From Emydura subglobosa (taxonomy: Eukaryota > Chordata > Testudines > Chelidae), in assembly GCA_007922225.1 (NCBI GenBank), contig ML679956.1, positions 72,676,164-72,740,163 of the forward strand: a stretch of 64,000 nt of DNA, read 5' to 3'. Below are positions 46,891 through 57,319 of this stretch, in pieces. The position numbers and the translations under genes were made by a program. How positions within the stretch are numbered: the first letter of the stretch is position 1; each line of letters opens with the position of its first letter. A model generated the notes under the pieces. That model searched no databases. It was not told the DNA's origin and worked only from the letters and a program-made list of their open reading frames with translations.

Positions 46891-47399
46891 AGAAATAAGT
46901 ATCAACAAATCCCTGTGTTTCTAGAGTGAAATTCTCCCCTGGACAGAGAGCTAGCATAAAGTCTAGGTACCACTTTCAAACTATAAATAGGAGATAAAGA
47001 GGAAGGATTAAACCGGTACAGGGACATTGAACCTGCACTCTGTGCAAGGGTGAATTTTCCTTACATCTACAAGGCTAGACTGCCAAGCTGAGAAGACAGG
47101 ATTTCACACAAAGCTTCGAGCCTTTTTGAAAGAATCTGTAGAATTTAACAAAGAGAAATAACCTTTCCATAAGGCCTTGTGTATTACAGGGTGCTCTGGC
47201 TCTTCTAAAGGCTGGCACGGTCCAACTCTTCTGTGACTACATTTCTATGTTGTTGCCAGTTCTCCCTGTGTCTGCTGAAGATAAAGCGAGGTTGAGGATT
47301 GGGAATGCTTTGGACTGAAAGCTGCCATGTACCTTGCAGGACCAGGTGATAAGAACATGAAAGGCAGCAATGAATATATTATTATTAGTAGTAATAGTA

Positions 47400-47935
47400 A
47401 TATGGTAGCAGGTAATGGCCACAAACTACATTGAGTCCTCATTGTGCTAGGTACTGTACAAACACATAGTAAGAGGCAGTCCCTGCCCCAAAGAGCTTCC
47501 AGTCTAAATAGACCAGACAGACTGAGGCTATGTCTTTGCCACAATCTGAGGTGTGACTGTAGCATATGCAGACATACATCCGAGCTAATTTTGGTGTAGT
47601 TGTCTTGGGCAACAACAGCTGGGACGCCACGGCAGCACAGGCTGTACAAACCCACCCAGGACTCAGATATGTCCTCTTGTGGCAAAGTCTGTGGCTTCAG
47701 TGCTGTTATTCCAGCGAGCGAGATCAAAGCTGGCGTGGGTATGCCCACATGTGCTGCAGTTACACTTCTGAATGCAGTGTGGACATAACCAAAGAATGTG
47801 AGTGTGACTATCCCCAATTTTTCTTCATGGACGCATAGAATAAGTGACTTGCCCGAGATCCCACGGGGACCTGTGGAAGAGCAAGAACAGAATCCCAATT
47901 TCCTAAGACCCAAACCAGCACCTCAACCCCAAGAC
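47400..47935 (-). repeat. MIR/L2-type repeat, antisense, split by a MITE
   Basis: The left part has attgtgctaggtactgtaca, ggcagtccctgccccaaaga and gcttccagtctaaatagacc. The right part has gtgacttgcccgagatccca and gagcaagaacagaatcccaa. The two are consecutive in an intact repeat but are separated here by the 47524-47790 MITE. Confidence 0.7.
47524..47790. mobile_element. MITE (tatgtct...gacata) nested in MIR-type repeat
   Basis: Starts ggctatgtctttgccacaat and ends atgcagtgtggacataacc. The inner words gtgactgtagcatatgcaga and atgtgctgcagttacac are partly inverse. Related to the piece near 1532-1584. Non-coding; the open frame at 47245-47913 running through it is chance. Confidence 0.65.
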
Positions 47936-48008
47936 CCTCCTTCCTCTCCAGTATGCTGAGAAAAATTGACATCTATAAAAATGGAGAGAGAGAAAGAGAG
48001 ATACAGAC

Positions 48009-48094
48009 CTTGTCATCCAGAATAGGTTCGCACTGAGAGTAGTTGATCTTGGAAGCCCATGTCCCATTTCCCATGCATTCTCTGTAGGCGTTTC
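48009..48094 (-). CDS. CRHR2: CRHR2 coding exon, end of hormone-binding ectodomain
   Basis: This is the most 5' CRHR2 exon visible. CRHR2 is a class B G-protein-coupled receptor of the plasma membrane that binds urocortins and CRH and signals mainly through Gs and cAMP. The exon is 86 bp: two bases completing a codon, then 28 codons from NAYREC to ILDDK. It carries the last ectodomain cysteines and two N-glycosylation sequons (NGT and NYS). The acceptor reads ctattag and the donor AAG|gtctgt, so it ends in phase 0. The ASKINYSQCEPILDDK stretch is typical of CRHR2; CRHR1 differs here. The preceding exons, with signal peptide and first cysteines, were not found up to 64000, which implies an intron of more than 15.9 kb. 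The call as a CRH receptor exon is very secure. Confidence 0.96.
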
Positions 48095-48589
48095 CTAATA
48101 GGGACCAAAATAAATAAATAAATAAATGCCCAAGTTAACAAAAAACAAAACAAACAAACCAGAAAAATTCCAGCGTGGCAGCTTCAAAGGCCTACACCTT
48201 AAATGAGAGCTTCTACTCTGGGTGAATAATGAATCCTACCTCTGTGGGCTTTGCAGAATAGATAACCTTCCGGGGAAGGAAGGAGAGGAGAAATAAAAGG
48301 CATCCATAAATACTAAGACAACATGTTTTTAAGATGCTTGCTGACTGTGATTAAGGTACAGCACAACCAGAGACGTACTCAGTAAGACAGGAAAGGACTG
48401 TGAAGAGCACAGGAAGAAGCTTGATAATAAGGTGCATTTTTGCATGTGCCAGTATCTCCCATCTGCGGTCCCTCGAGGGCACCCACCCTAGGCTTCTGGC
48501 TCTGAAGTTGTCATCTCTTTTGAGCAGAGAGCCCTGTCTCTCTCCCTCCTGACTGGGATTTCTCCAGGCTGCACAATTCCCTGCCTACA

Positions 48590-49312
48590 CTGCGATAATC
48601 CCAGTAAGCCAGACAGCATAAACAGGGCAGCGTTTGTGCTTTGCTTTCTTTCCCATGAGCACGGACAGCTGTAATTGCCAGCAGTGACAAGTTACCACAC
48701 AGTTCTTCCTAAGCAAGCACATTTATTCTTGGGGTGAAAGCATTAGAGAACACATTAAAAACAATAAAAGACCCTACATGCACACTAACAAGCTTATCAG
48801 AGATCACCCCCCAGCTCCAACAAGGGAGGGAGCAGTCCTCCAAATGCCACCGACAGGTTTTTCTGTGGTTACAAGCTCATAAACTGCCTTAGCTCAGAAT
48901 TATCACCTCTGCAAAGGTTCGTCTGTCCTTCATACAACTTGGGCCTTTGCTATTGAGACTCTGGGAACAGACAATGGTCCCCTCCCTCCCCAGGGCATAG
49001 CTTCAAAAGGTTTGCATAATTGGGAGGTGAGGAATTTGCGTTCACCTCTCCCCAGAGACTCCCTAGGCAAATGGGTCGATGCTGTTTGTCCCCAGAGTCC
49101 ATTCCCATCTGGTGCATTGTACAGAACAGTCCTTTGAAGTTCATAACACTCCCCAAGGTTCACATCACATCTCCGCTCTGCAGACTTTACATGCAATCCC
49201 ACCTATCAGAATACGCAAGCCGTTCATTTAGTACAACGGATCCCAAACATACTTAACCTTAATTCAGTAGGGTCTCCCCAGGATATTGCAGGGAACTGCC
49301 GTATCTGTCACA
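48590..49312 (-). mobile_element. Probable solo LTR, antisense
   Basis: On the minus strand the block begins TGTGACAGATAC at 49312 and has an AATAAA (plus TTTATT at 48722-48727) near its 3' side. Length and layout fit an endogenous-retrovirus LTR. The 3' boundary and target duplication are not clear. It lies about 500 bp upstream, in gene sense, of the first visible CRHR2 exon. Confidence 0.45.
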
Positions 49313-49477
49313 GCCTTACGAAAAGCAGGTTAAATAAATTGTGCAAAAAGGTGAGTGAAAGTTCGGGTCCCTTAATGCCACAACTTGGAGTGTGTTACAT
49401 AGTTTACAAAATTATTACTGTACTTACTAGGGCCTGATCCCCTCTCCCTTTACAGTGGTGGAAAATAGGGGTGAGGC

Positions 49478-49762
49478 CAGGTCTACACTGCAAAGTTTTG
49501 ATGGCATAGCTGTGTCACTCAGGAGTGTGAAAAAAACAAACAAATCACAACTCCTAGCTGAGACAGCTGGGTTGACAAAACTCCCGGCATAGATGCAGCT
49601 ATTCTGACCGAAGAGCGCTTCTGTCAACATGGCTAACGTCATTCAGGGACGTGTAGTTCCTACGTCGGCTGAAAAACTCCTTCTGTTGGTGTAAGTCCTG
49701 TTTGCAGTATGGAGCACTGCCGGCTTAGCTATACCAGCAAAGCATATGCAGGGTAGACAAGG
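49478..49762. mobile_element. MITE (ggtctacactgcaaa family)
   Basis: Left end caggtctacactgcaaag, right end tatgcagggtagacaagg (inverse). The inner words agctgtgtcactcaggagtg and gacgtgtagttcctacgtcg match the family also seen at 19066-19340. Confidence 0.7.
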
Positions 49763-49764
49763 CT

Positions 49765-50875
49765 TATCTCCCTGGGAGCCACTCACTCTTTATATGTATT
49801 GCCTTCCTGTACTGTAGCATTTATGGTAAACTACTTGACAATTCAGGATTTGAATGAAGCTTTGTAGTCTTTCTAACAAACCAATCAAAACAGCCATACA
49901 GGCTGAATTCAGGCCAGCTGGCATTTCCATTGGCTATTAAGATTCTCACAGTTTGCTGCATGAGATGCCACAAGCGGGGACAAGTCAGCATTTCAGTGAG
50001 GCTGGGAAAGCAACACAAGAACTTTGTCTGAATTGATTTCAGTTTGAATTGGGGCGCAGCCATCCGTCCTTTAAAGAAAAGCCCAACCACACAAAGGGTC
50101 TGATTCTCCTCCTTTGCACCAAGAGGAGTAACTGCACGGAAGTCAGTGGAGTTACGCCAGCACAAAACTGGCCTGATAGAGATCAGAATGAGGCCCAAGC
50201 TGCTTCTGCCTTTTTGCCCAAACGTTCTGTGCATCTCAAAGGCCGTCATTTGGTTAATGAGATTTAACACAATGCAGACGCCAGTCACTCCGTTTTCTCT
50301 TCCCGCCGCTGATATAATTGCTTTTCCCTCACTGATTTCTCTGAAAGCAGGTTAATAATATCATCTAGCCCCTTTCAGAGATCCACTGAATTACTTGCCA
50401 ATTCTTCCTGTCTCCTTATTTTAAAAACATCATATCACCAACAGAAACTACAGCGCCCACTCAGCACGTCATCGGACTGGAAACCATTTTGTGCTGTGAA
50501 AGTTAACACTCGCTCTCTCTCTCTCTCTTTCACACATGCACCCCTCTGCTCCCAAAGGGGTACTCGTAACCTAAATGTTTGAAGTCCTTCCAGAGAAATG
50601 AGTTCCTAAATTCAATTTCATGTTCATTTGAAATGTACCCTTGAGGCATGCATGGGCAGTGCAAAGCAGTGTATGTCTATTCCATCTTTGGGAAACTCTC
50701 TAGATAATTCTGCGGTATCTCGAGAGGAAACTGCGGGGCTTTGAAGTACAAATTACTTTATTTTATATAAAGTCAACCATCTCCCCACCCCACACAAAAG
50801 TTTTGTGCGACTACATCAATGTTTTTTTCCTTTGTCTGTTGCAGGCTATATCCTATTTGAGGGACACTGACAATT
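49765..50875. other. CRHR2 intron; one palindromic repeat and a CT tract
   Basis: A palindromic element occupies about 50090-50200 (gtctgattctcctcctttgc against tagagatcagaatgaggccc). A (CT)n run lies at 50512-50529. No exon seen. Confidence 0.5.
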
Positions 50876-50880
50876 AAATA

Positions 50881-51183
50881 GAGTAGAACCCCAGAGTTAC
50901 AAACACCTTGGGAATGGAGGTTGTTGGTAACTCTGAACAAAATATTATGGTTGTTCTTTCAAAACTTTTACAGCTGAACATTGACTTAATACAACTTTGA
51001 AACTTGACTATGCTTATTGTTTTCGTAGTTTACATTTAACACAGTACTGTACTGTATTGGCTTTTTTTTTTTTTTTTTGCCTCTGCTGCTGCCTGATTGC
51101 GTACTTCCAGTTCCAAATGAGGTGCGTGGCTGACTGGTCACAGAGTTCGTAATTCTGGTAATCGTAACTCTGAGGTTCTACTG
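50881..51183. mobile_element. Tc1/mariner (Tigger-like) MITE
   Basis: 303 bp with ends gagtagaaccccagagttac and, inverted, cagtagaacctcagagttac (18 of 20 identical). TA lies at each border (50879-50880 and 51184-51185), the target site of Tc1/mariner elements. The interior is A/T-rich with a 17-T run at 51062-51078. No transposase. Confidence 0.85.
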
Positions 51184-51837
51184 TAAACATAAAATAAAGA
51201 ATAGAAAAGTCATTAATATGCACCCAGGACAAATCTAAGCAACCGCATCATCTCCTCATGTTACATTCATCCTCCCTTTAACCCACCCTTCCTTTTGTCC
51301 ATTTGCCCTCACCACCTGCCAAGAGCAATAAGGGTGACATCGTGGTGGGTGTCTGTTATAGACCACCAGACCAGGAGAACGAGGTAGATGAGGCTTTCTT
51401 CAGTCAACTAGGTAAAGTTTCCAGGTCACAGGACCTGGTTCTCATGGGGAACTGCAATCACCCTGACATTTGCTGAAAGAGCAATACAGCAGAGCTCAAA
51501 CAATCCAGGGAGGTTTTGGAGAGTGTTGTGGACAACTTCCTGGTGCAAGTGCTGGAGCAAAAAACTAGGGGTCGTGCTCCTCTTGACATGCTGCTCACAA
51601 ACAGAGAAGATTTGGTAGGGGAAGTGGAAGTAGGTGGCAACCTATGCAGCAGTGACCATGAGATGGTCGAATTCAGAATCCTGACAAAAGAAAGAAAGGA
51701 GAACAGCAGGATACGGACCATGGACTTCAGAAAAGCAGACTTTGACTCCCTCAGGGAGCTGATGGGCATATCCCCTGAGAGGCTAATATGAGGGGGAAAG
51801 GAATCCAAGAGAGCTGGCTGTATTTTAAAGAAACCTA

Positions 51838-52584
51838 TTGAGGGCACAGGAACAAACCGTCCCAATGTGCAGAAAGAATAGCAAATATGGTAGGCGTCCA
51901 GCGTGGCTTAACAAAGAAGTCTTTGGTGAGCTTAAACACAAAAAAGAAGCTTACAAGAAGTGGAAGCTTGGTCAGATGACTAGGGAGGAGTATAAAAATA
52001 CTGCTCGAACATGCAGGAATGAAATCAGGAAGGCCAAAGCACAATTAGAGTTGCAACTAGCAAGGGACGTGAAGGGGAACAAGAAGGATTTCTACAGGTA
52101 TTTTACCAACAAGTGGAAGATTAGGGAAAGTGTGGGCCGCTTAGAGAATGATGGAGGCAACCTAGTGATAGAAGATGTGGAGAAAGCTGAGGTACTCAAT
52201 GCCTTTTTTGCCTCTGTCTTCACAGACAAGGTCAGCTCTCAGACTACTGCACTGGGCAGCACAGAATGGGGAGGAGGTAAACATCCCTCAGTGATGAAGG
52301 AACAGGTCCAAGACTATTTAGAAAGATTGGACATACACAAGTCCATGGGGCCGGATGCAATGCACCCGAGGGTGCTGAGGGAGTTGGCTGATGTGATTTC
52401 AGAGCCATTGGCTATTATCTTTGAAAGCTCATGGCAATTGGGGGAGGTCCCTGAGGACTGGAAAAAGGCAAATCTAGTGCCCATCTTCAAAAAAGGGAAG
52501 AAAGAGGATCCAGGGAACTACAGACCAGTCAGCCTAACCTCAATCTCCGGAAAAATCATAGAGCAGGTCCTCAAGGAATTTTGA
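51838..52584 (+). pseudogene. CR1 ORF2 fragment: linker and N-terminal reverse transcriptase
   Basis: An open run of 248 codons inside the CR1 copy, from the linker after the endonuclease ([20 protein letters not shown]) to the first RT blocks ([37 protein letters not shown]). A one-base shift at its end separates it from the catalytic half. It is not a host gene. Confidence 0.9.
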
Positions 52585-53012
52585 GGCACTTGGAAGAAAG
52601 GAAGGTGATCAGGAACAGTTAACATGGATTCACCAAGGGTAAGTCATGCCTGACCAACCTGATTGCCTTCTATGAAGAGGTGACTGGCTCTGTGGATGTG
52701 GGGAAAGCTGTGGACGTGATATACTTTGACTTTAGCAAAGCTTTTGATGCAGTCTCTCTCAGTATTCTTATCAGCAAGTTAAAGAAGTATGAGTTGGATG
52801 AATGGACTATAAAAATGTATAGAGAACTGTCTAGAGCATCAGGCTCAACGTGTAGTGATCAATGGCTTGATGTCTAGCTGGCATCTGGTAACAAGCGGAG
52901 TGCCCCAGGGGTTGGTCCTGAGGTCGGTTTTGTTCAACAACTTCATTAATGATCTGGAGGATGGGGTAGACTGCACCCTCAGCAAGTTTGCAGATGACAC
53001 TCATCTAGGGGA

Positions 53013-53693
53013 GTGGTAGATACCCTGAAAGATAGGAATAGGATACAGAGTGACCTAGACAAATTGGAGGATTGGGTCAAAAGAAATGTGATGAGGTTCA
53101 ACAAGGAAAAGTGCAGAGCCCTGCACTTAGGACGGAAGAATCCCATGCACAGCTACAGACTGGGGACTGATGGGGTAGGCAGCAGTTCTGCAGAAAAGGA
53201 CCTGGGGCTAACAGTGGATAAGAAGCTGGATGTGAGTCAGCAGTGTGCCCTGGTTGTCAAGAAGGCTAATGGCATATTGGGCTGCATTAGTAGGAGCATT
53301 GCCAGCAGATCGAGGGAAGTGATTATTCCCCTCTATTCAGCATTGGTGAGGCCACATTTGGAGTATTGTGTCCAGTTTTGGGCCCCCCACTACAAAAAAG
53401 ATGTGGAGAAGTTGGAGACAGTCCAGCGGAGGGCAACAAAAATGATCCAGGGGCCGAAGCACAAAACCTATGAGGAGAGGCTGAGGGAACTAGGCTTGTT
53501 TAGTCTGCAAAAGAGAATAATGAGGAGAGATTTGATAGTAGCCTTTAACTACCTGAAAGGGGGTTCCAAGGAGGATGGAGCTAGGCTGTTCTCAATGGTG
53601 GTAGATGATAGAACAAGGAGCAATGGTCTCAAGTTGCAGTGGGGAGGTCTAGGTTGGATATTAGGAAACACTTTGTCACTAGGAGGGTGGTGA
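53013..53693 (+). pseudogene. CR1 ORF2 fragment: C-terminal region
   Basis: An open run of 226 codons following the FADD segment: VKRNVMRFNKEKCRALHLGR, AEKDLGLTVDKKLDVSQQCA, LVRPHLEYCVQFWAPHYKKD and [20 protein letters not shown]. The frame shift after LQWG leaves the true C-terminus in another frame. Confidence 0.92.
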
Positions 53694-54002
53694 AGCACTG
53701 GAATGGGTTATCTAGGGAGGTGGAGGAATCTCCATCTTTAGAGGTTTTTAAGGCCTGGCTTGACAAAGCCCTGGCTGGGATGATTTAGCTGAGGTTTGTC
53801 CTGCCTGAGGTTCCTTCCAACTCTAATAGTCTATGATTCTATGATTGGGTCAGTCCAGCCATTACACAGCCGTGCAGTGTGGATGAGGGGGAGTATGGAG
53901 CAAACCAAGAGCCCAGATGCTTACATGCTGCTTTGAATGCTTAACTATTATTTTGTTAATCACTGAAGAAGTTCCAGAGAGGTAGCCATGTTAGTCTGTA
54001 TA

Positions 54003-54323
54003 CAGCAAAAACAACAAGAGTTCAGTAGCACTTTAAAGAGTAACAAATTTAATTTCAGCAGGCATAAGCTTTCGTGGGTTGCACCCCACTTCCTCAGATG
54101 CAGTTGGTAGAAATAATATAGCAAATATAGGTAACATATGTATGGTAGGCAACATATACATATCCAAAGGCATAGACAACAATGGGGTAGGTGGATGAAA
54201 GCCGGGTACTTGAGGCCTAATTATAACCATTGAGTAGGAGGTTGCAACCCACGAAAGCTTATGCCTACTGAAATTAAATTTGTTAGTCTTTAAAGTGCTA
54301 CAGAACTCTCGTTGTTTTTACTG
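54003..54323. repeat. Long inverted repeat with about 81-bp arms
   Basis: The left arm 54003-54083 (acaacaagagttcagtagca ... gctttcgtgggttgca) and right arm 54240-54323 are inverse copies with only a few differences, around a 156-bp spacer. The words ggcataagctttcgtgggtt and ttagtctgtatacagc belong to a widespread vertebrate non-autonomous repeat, here present as two opposed copies. Confidence 0.85.
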
Positions 54324-54329
54324 AAGGGG

Positions 54330-56655
54330 TTGCTAGCGTTGGGTCCTTTTGGTATTTTTAAATGATGGAAGTTTATGCCACAAGAGTCTCTTTAAACATA
54401 CCAGTGCGTAAGTTAACAAGAGGATAGTTCACAAAAGGCAACACACGTGACTTAGAATCCCCATGTATTCGTTAGAAGACATTTATGATCAGCTGAAATG
54501 TGATGCAGGAGGAATCTCAGTGAGGGCTACTGACATCTACTGCTGGCCCTGCCAACTTTCATGGTGTTCGACAGAGCTGGAAGAAATGAGACCGAGAGAC
54601 AAAAGAGTTACAAATCTTCAGCAAAAGCTGGCTGTGACGTGGCAAACCATGGATCACCTTGTTGCTGGTAGCACATGCTACGTCTGCAGGAGAACGTTCG
54701 ATTGCACACAGTGTGGTTTGCAGCTGAAACTTGGCTCCCGACTTGTGTTGATTCACTGCTTTCTCCCATAGCAGCAGGGCTGGATACAGTGGGAACGCAA
54801 CATTGCTTGTGCATTGAGCCAATGAGCCAGGATGATTCGATAGCTCGCGTCTCAACTCTCAGCATAAATGTTGTGTTATCATTCTCCATTCCAGGACGCA
54901 CATACTCCACGAAGTGGCCTTACTATACAAGTCAATGGGCGTTAATTTAATCCTTCTGTTAGCTGTATCTGACTCTGGCTGGGAACCCCTGAGGGATTGA
55001 GCCATCACTATAGCAGGCAGTGGTAGAGAAGACACCTACCCACTGTTTTCACACACCCAAGTACTGAAAACATTCACTTTGAGGGCTGAAATTTTCCATG
55101 CTTATTTTCTGACCAAAGGAGTTTGGCCTTTGTTGAAATCTATGTTAAAACGTACGAGCTATCACATTAAGTGTAAGGGGTTTACAGGTCCTGCTTGCAA
55201 TCTAGGCATGCAATCTAGGGCTCTAGGCAATCAGTCTGCAAAGACCCCGCCTAGAGCAAGGTGGATTGAGGCCTGACCCCCTGCCTCGGGGAGCAGCTGG
55301 TTTTGTGTGTCGAGGGTGGGGAATTGTGTGTTATTGTTCTGGATTCTAAGAAATAAAGCAGTGTCACATTGCAACCTTCCAGAAAGGATGTTTGAGGTTT
55401 TTTCTCTACATTTGTGTGTATGCTGTGCACATAAAAAAGGTGATTATGGTTTGTTGGTTTTATTTTTTCCAAAGTTTGAACAAAAACTCTGGCAACTTTT
55501 TAGTTATGGGACAGTAAAAACATGCACATTTTCCTTTGTAATGTGAAGGGAAAACAAGATGGGGTTTCTGTTTTTGCTGAGAACTGATNNNNNNNNNNGA
55601 CATATCAGTAAGGACCCCCGAGTTTGGGTTCTTCCACAGTAAATAATTCCAACCACACCTCTTGAACAGGGCTACAGCAAAAGACTACTTGAGCTTGGAA
55701 TCTGAAACTTGGGATGTTCATATCCTCACTGAGGACTTCTACTTTGCGCAGTGTGAAGAAAAAAAAAACTGGTTTTGGATTTAATAATTATATGTCGTTT
55801 GGACAATTGTGTCCTGAACATAGTGCAGTTGGCAATATTCTTAAGTCTTCTGGGAAGCACTTAAATGGTTTGAATTTCAATTCCAGGGTTCTGCTTGTGA
55901 ATACACAGAATTGCACATGCCCAGGTCTGCGCCTGCACGTTGTAGATGCAAGGACTTAACAGTTCTCATACCTGTGCGTATGCAACTGAGAGACTTTCCA
56001 ACTACAAAACCCACTTTGCCCAATGGGCTTGGTAAGTGCAAATTCTCATTTTTGCTTGTGTTCGGGTGTTGGAATATTTAAAACGCAGATGGCAGGTGTC
56101 CATATCTGCAACAAGCAAGTGCATGCACATTCTGGGTACGAACAATGAAGTCTACATAGAAGCTCAGTTGAAAGTCTGGCCTCAAGTGCCATATCCATCT
56201 TGCACTGCTGCAGGGAGAGAGCGTCAAAGAGGAGCATTTGCCCCTGAGGACAGTGAACTCCCACGCATGGCAACTTTAAGTTGTCCATGGGATCCATAAG
56301 AATTCTGCCAGCAGAGGCTGCACCAGGGATATGGTGCAGCATTTCCCAGCTGCCGTAGGCCTGCTCCCCTCCAGCCAGCACCACTCGTTTTTTGGTTGCC
56401 CATGTTAAAGTTTCACAAAACTCCAGGAGCAATTTTAACTCGGCCTCATGGCACAGATGTACCATTAAACATAGAGCCGAATAGGTTTGTTTGTACCATA
56501 TAGGACGGGCAGTGCAGCCAAGTTAACTTTCCTTATGGAATCCGAACTTCCCACCATCAGCCCACAGAGATGAAGCCTGAAGCCACTGCTGCAGTGGCCC
56601 TATATATCATCCTGCTGTAAAGTACTTCTGGGAAGCCCTTTAGGATTGCACGTCT
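54330..56655. other. CRHR2 intron with an assembly gap
   Basis: Ten N at 55589-55598, without a duplicated flank. No exon or named repeat recognised. Confidence 0.5.
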
Positions 56656-56659
56656 ACCA

Positions 56660-56880
56660 CTGGCTTCAAGGGTTGCCATGCCCATGCATCCAAGAGGCAA
56701 AATGTTACATTTCAGCAGATTATCAAGAGAGCGTCACCCTTGAGATCTCACCCCTTCATCCTTATATCTTGGAAGGCCAACTCACTCACAGGTGTCAGGT
56801 GCGGGGATCAAACCTGGAACTTCAATGCATGAGTTTCTACTACAAGCGCTAAAAGACACACTGCACTTGGCTGGCTCATC
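56660..56880 (-). repeat. tRNA-derived SINE, antisense
   Basis: On the minus strand the segment reads tagcgcttgtagtagaaact, catgcattgaag, then ccaggtttgatccccgcacc. The last resembles a Pol III B box (GGTTTGATCC), preceded by an A-box-like region at about tRNA spacing. The downstream SINE body runs to about 56660. Confidence 0.5.
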
Positions 56881-57084
56881 ATTTTCCAGGGGGGTCTAGC
56901 CACCACTCAAAGGGGACAAAGTGCCATGCCAACCAAGCGGGGGTTAGATATCTATTGCTCCATTACCACAGTATCTCCAAAGTAGCCAATATATTTATTG
57001 GGGAAAAAGCAATAATTTGTAAAAAAATGCAGAGACAGCAGGCATGAAATCATGGCTCCACTGACAGCGGTGGGAGTTTCACCA

Positions 57085-57310
57085 CTGATTTCAAGGGAGG
57101 TAGGATGGCCCAGTGGTTAGAGTGCTGGACTGGGAGAGACTCAATTCAATTCCCTGCTCTATCAGAATGACCTTGGGCAAGACGCTTTGCTTTTCCTCCA
57201 GTCCCCAACTGTAAAACTGGAGATAATGGCACTGCTCTGCCTCACAGGGGATGAATCCAGCAAAGATTGCAAAGCACTCAAACACTATGGTAATTGGGGC
57301 CATATTAGTA
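57085..57310 (+). repeat. MIR SINE
   Basis: atggcccagtggttagagtg, ctggactgggagagactcaa, gaccttgggcaagacgcttt, ctgtaaaactggagataatg and aagcactcaaacactatggt keep MIR order from the tRNA part to the tail. Confidence 0.8.
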
Positions 57311-57319
57311 TTCAAAAGA

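Larger units (their letters stand above)
51327..53846 (+). mobile_element. CR1 LINE, longest copy in the window (about 2.5 kb)
   Basis: 5'-truncated CR1. It starts within the endonuclease domain (GVCYRPPDQENEVDEAFFSQ; SSDHEMVEF at about 51640) and runs through the reverse transcriptase ([47 protein letters not shown] at about 52986-53010) to the C-terminal region (frame 53013-53693) and the 3' end ctatgattctatgatt. The catalytic FADD motif is readable, but frameshifts at about 51800, 52585, 52880 and 53015 break the protein. This is the best-preserved LINE here. Confidence 0.95.

Noticed and set aside
47245..47913. 222-codon minus-strand open frame
   Set aside because: It runs through an antisense MIR/L2-type repeat and a MITE, so it is a chance frame.
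48930..49202. Missing upstream CRHR2 exon with several Cys residues
   Set aside because: The minus-strand frame does not match the ectodomain pattern and lies inside the probable LTR.
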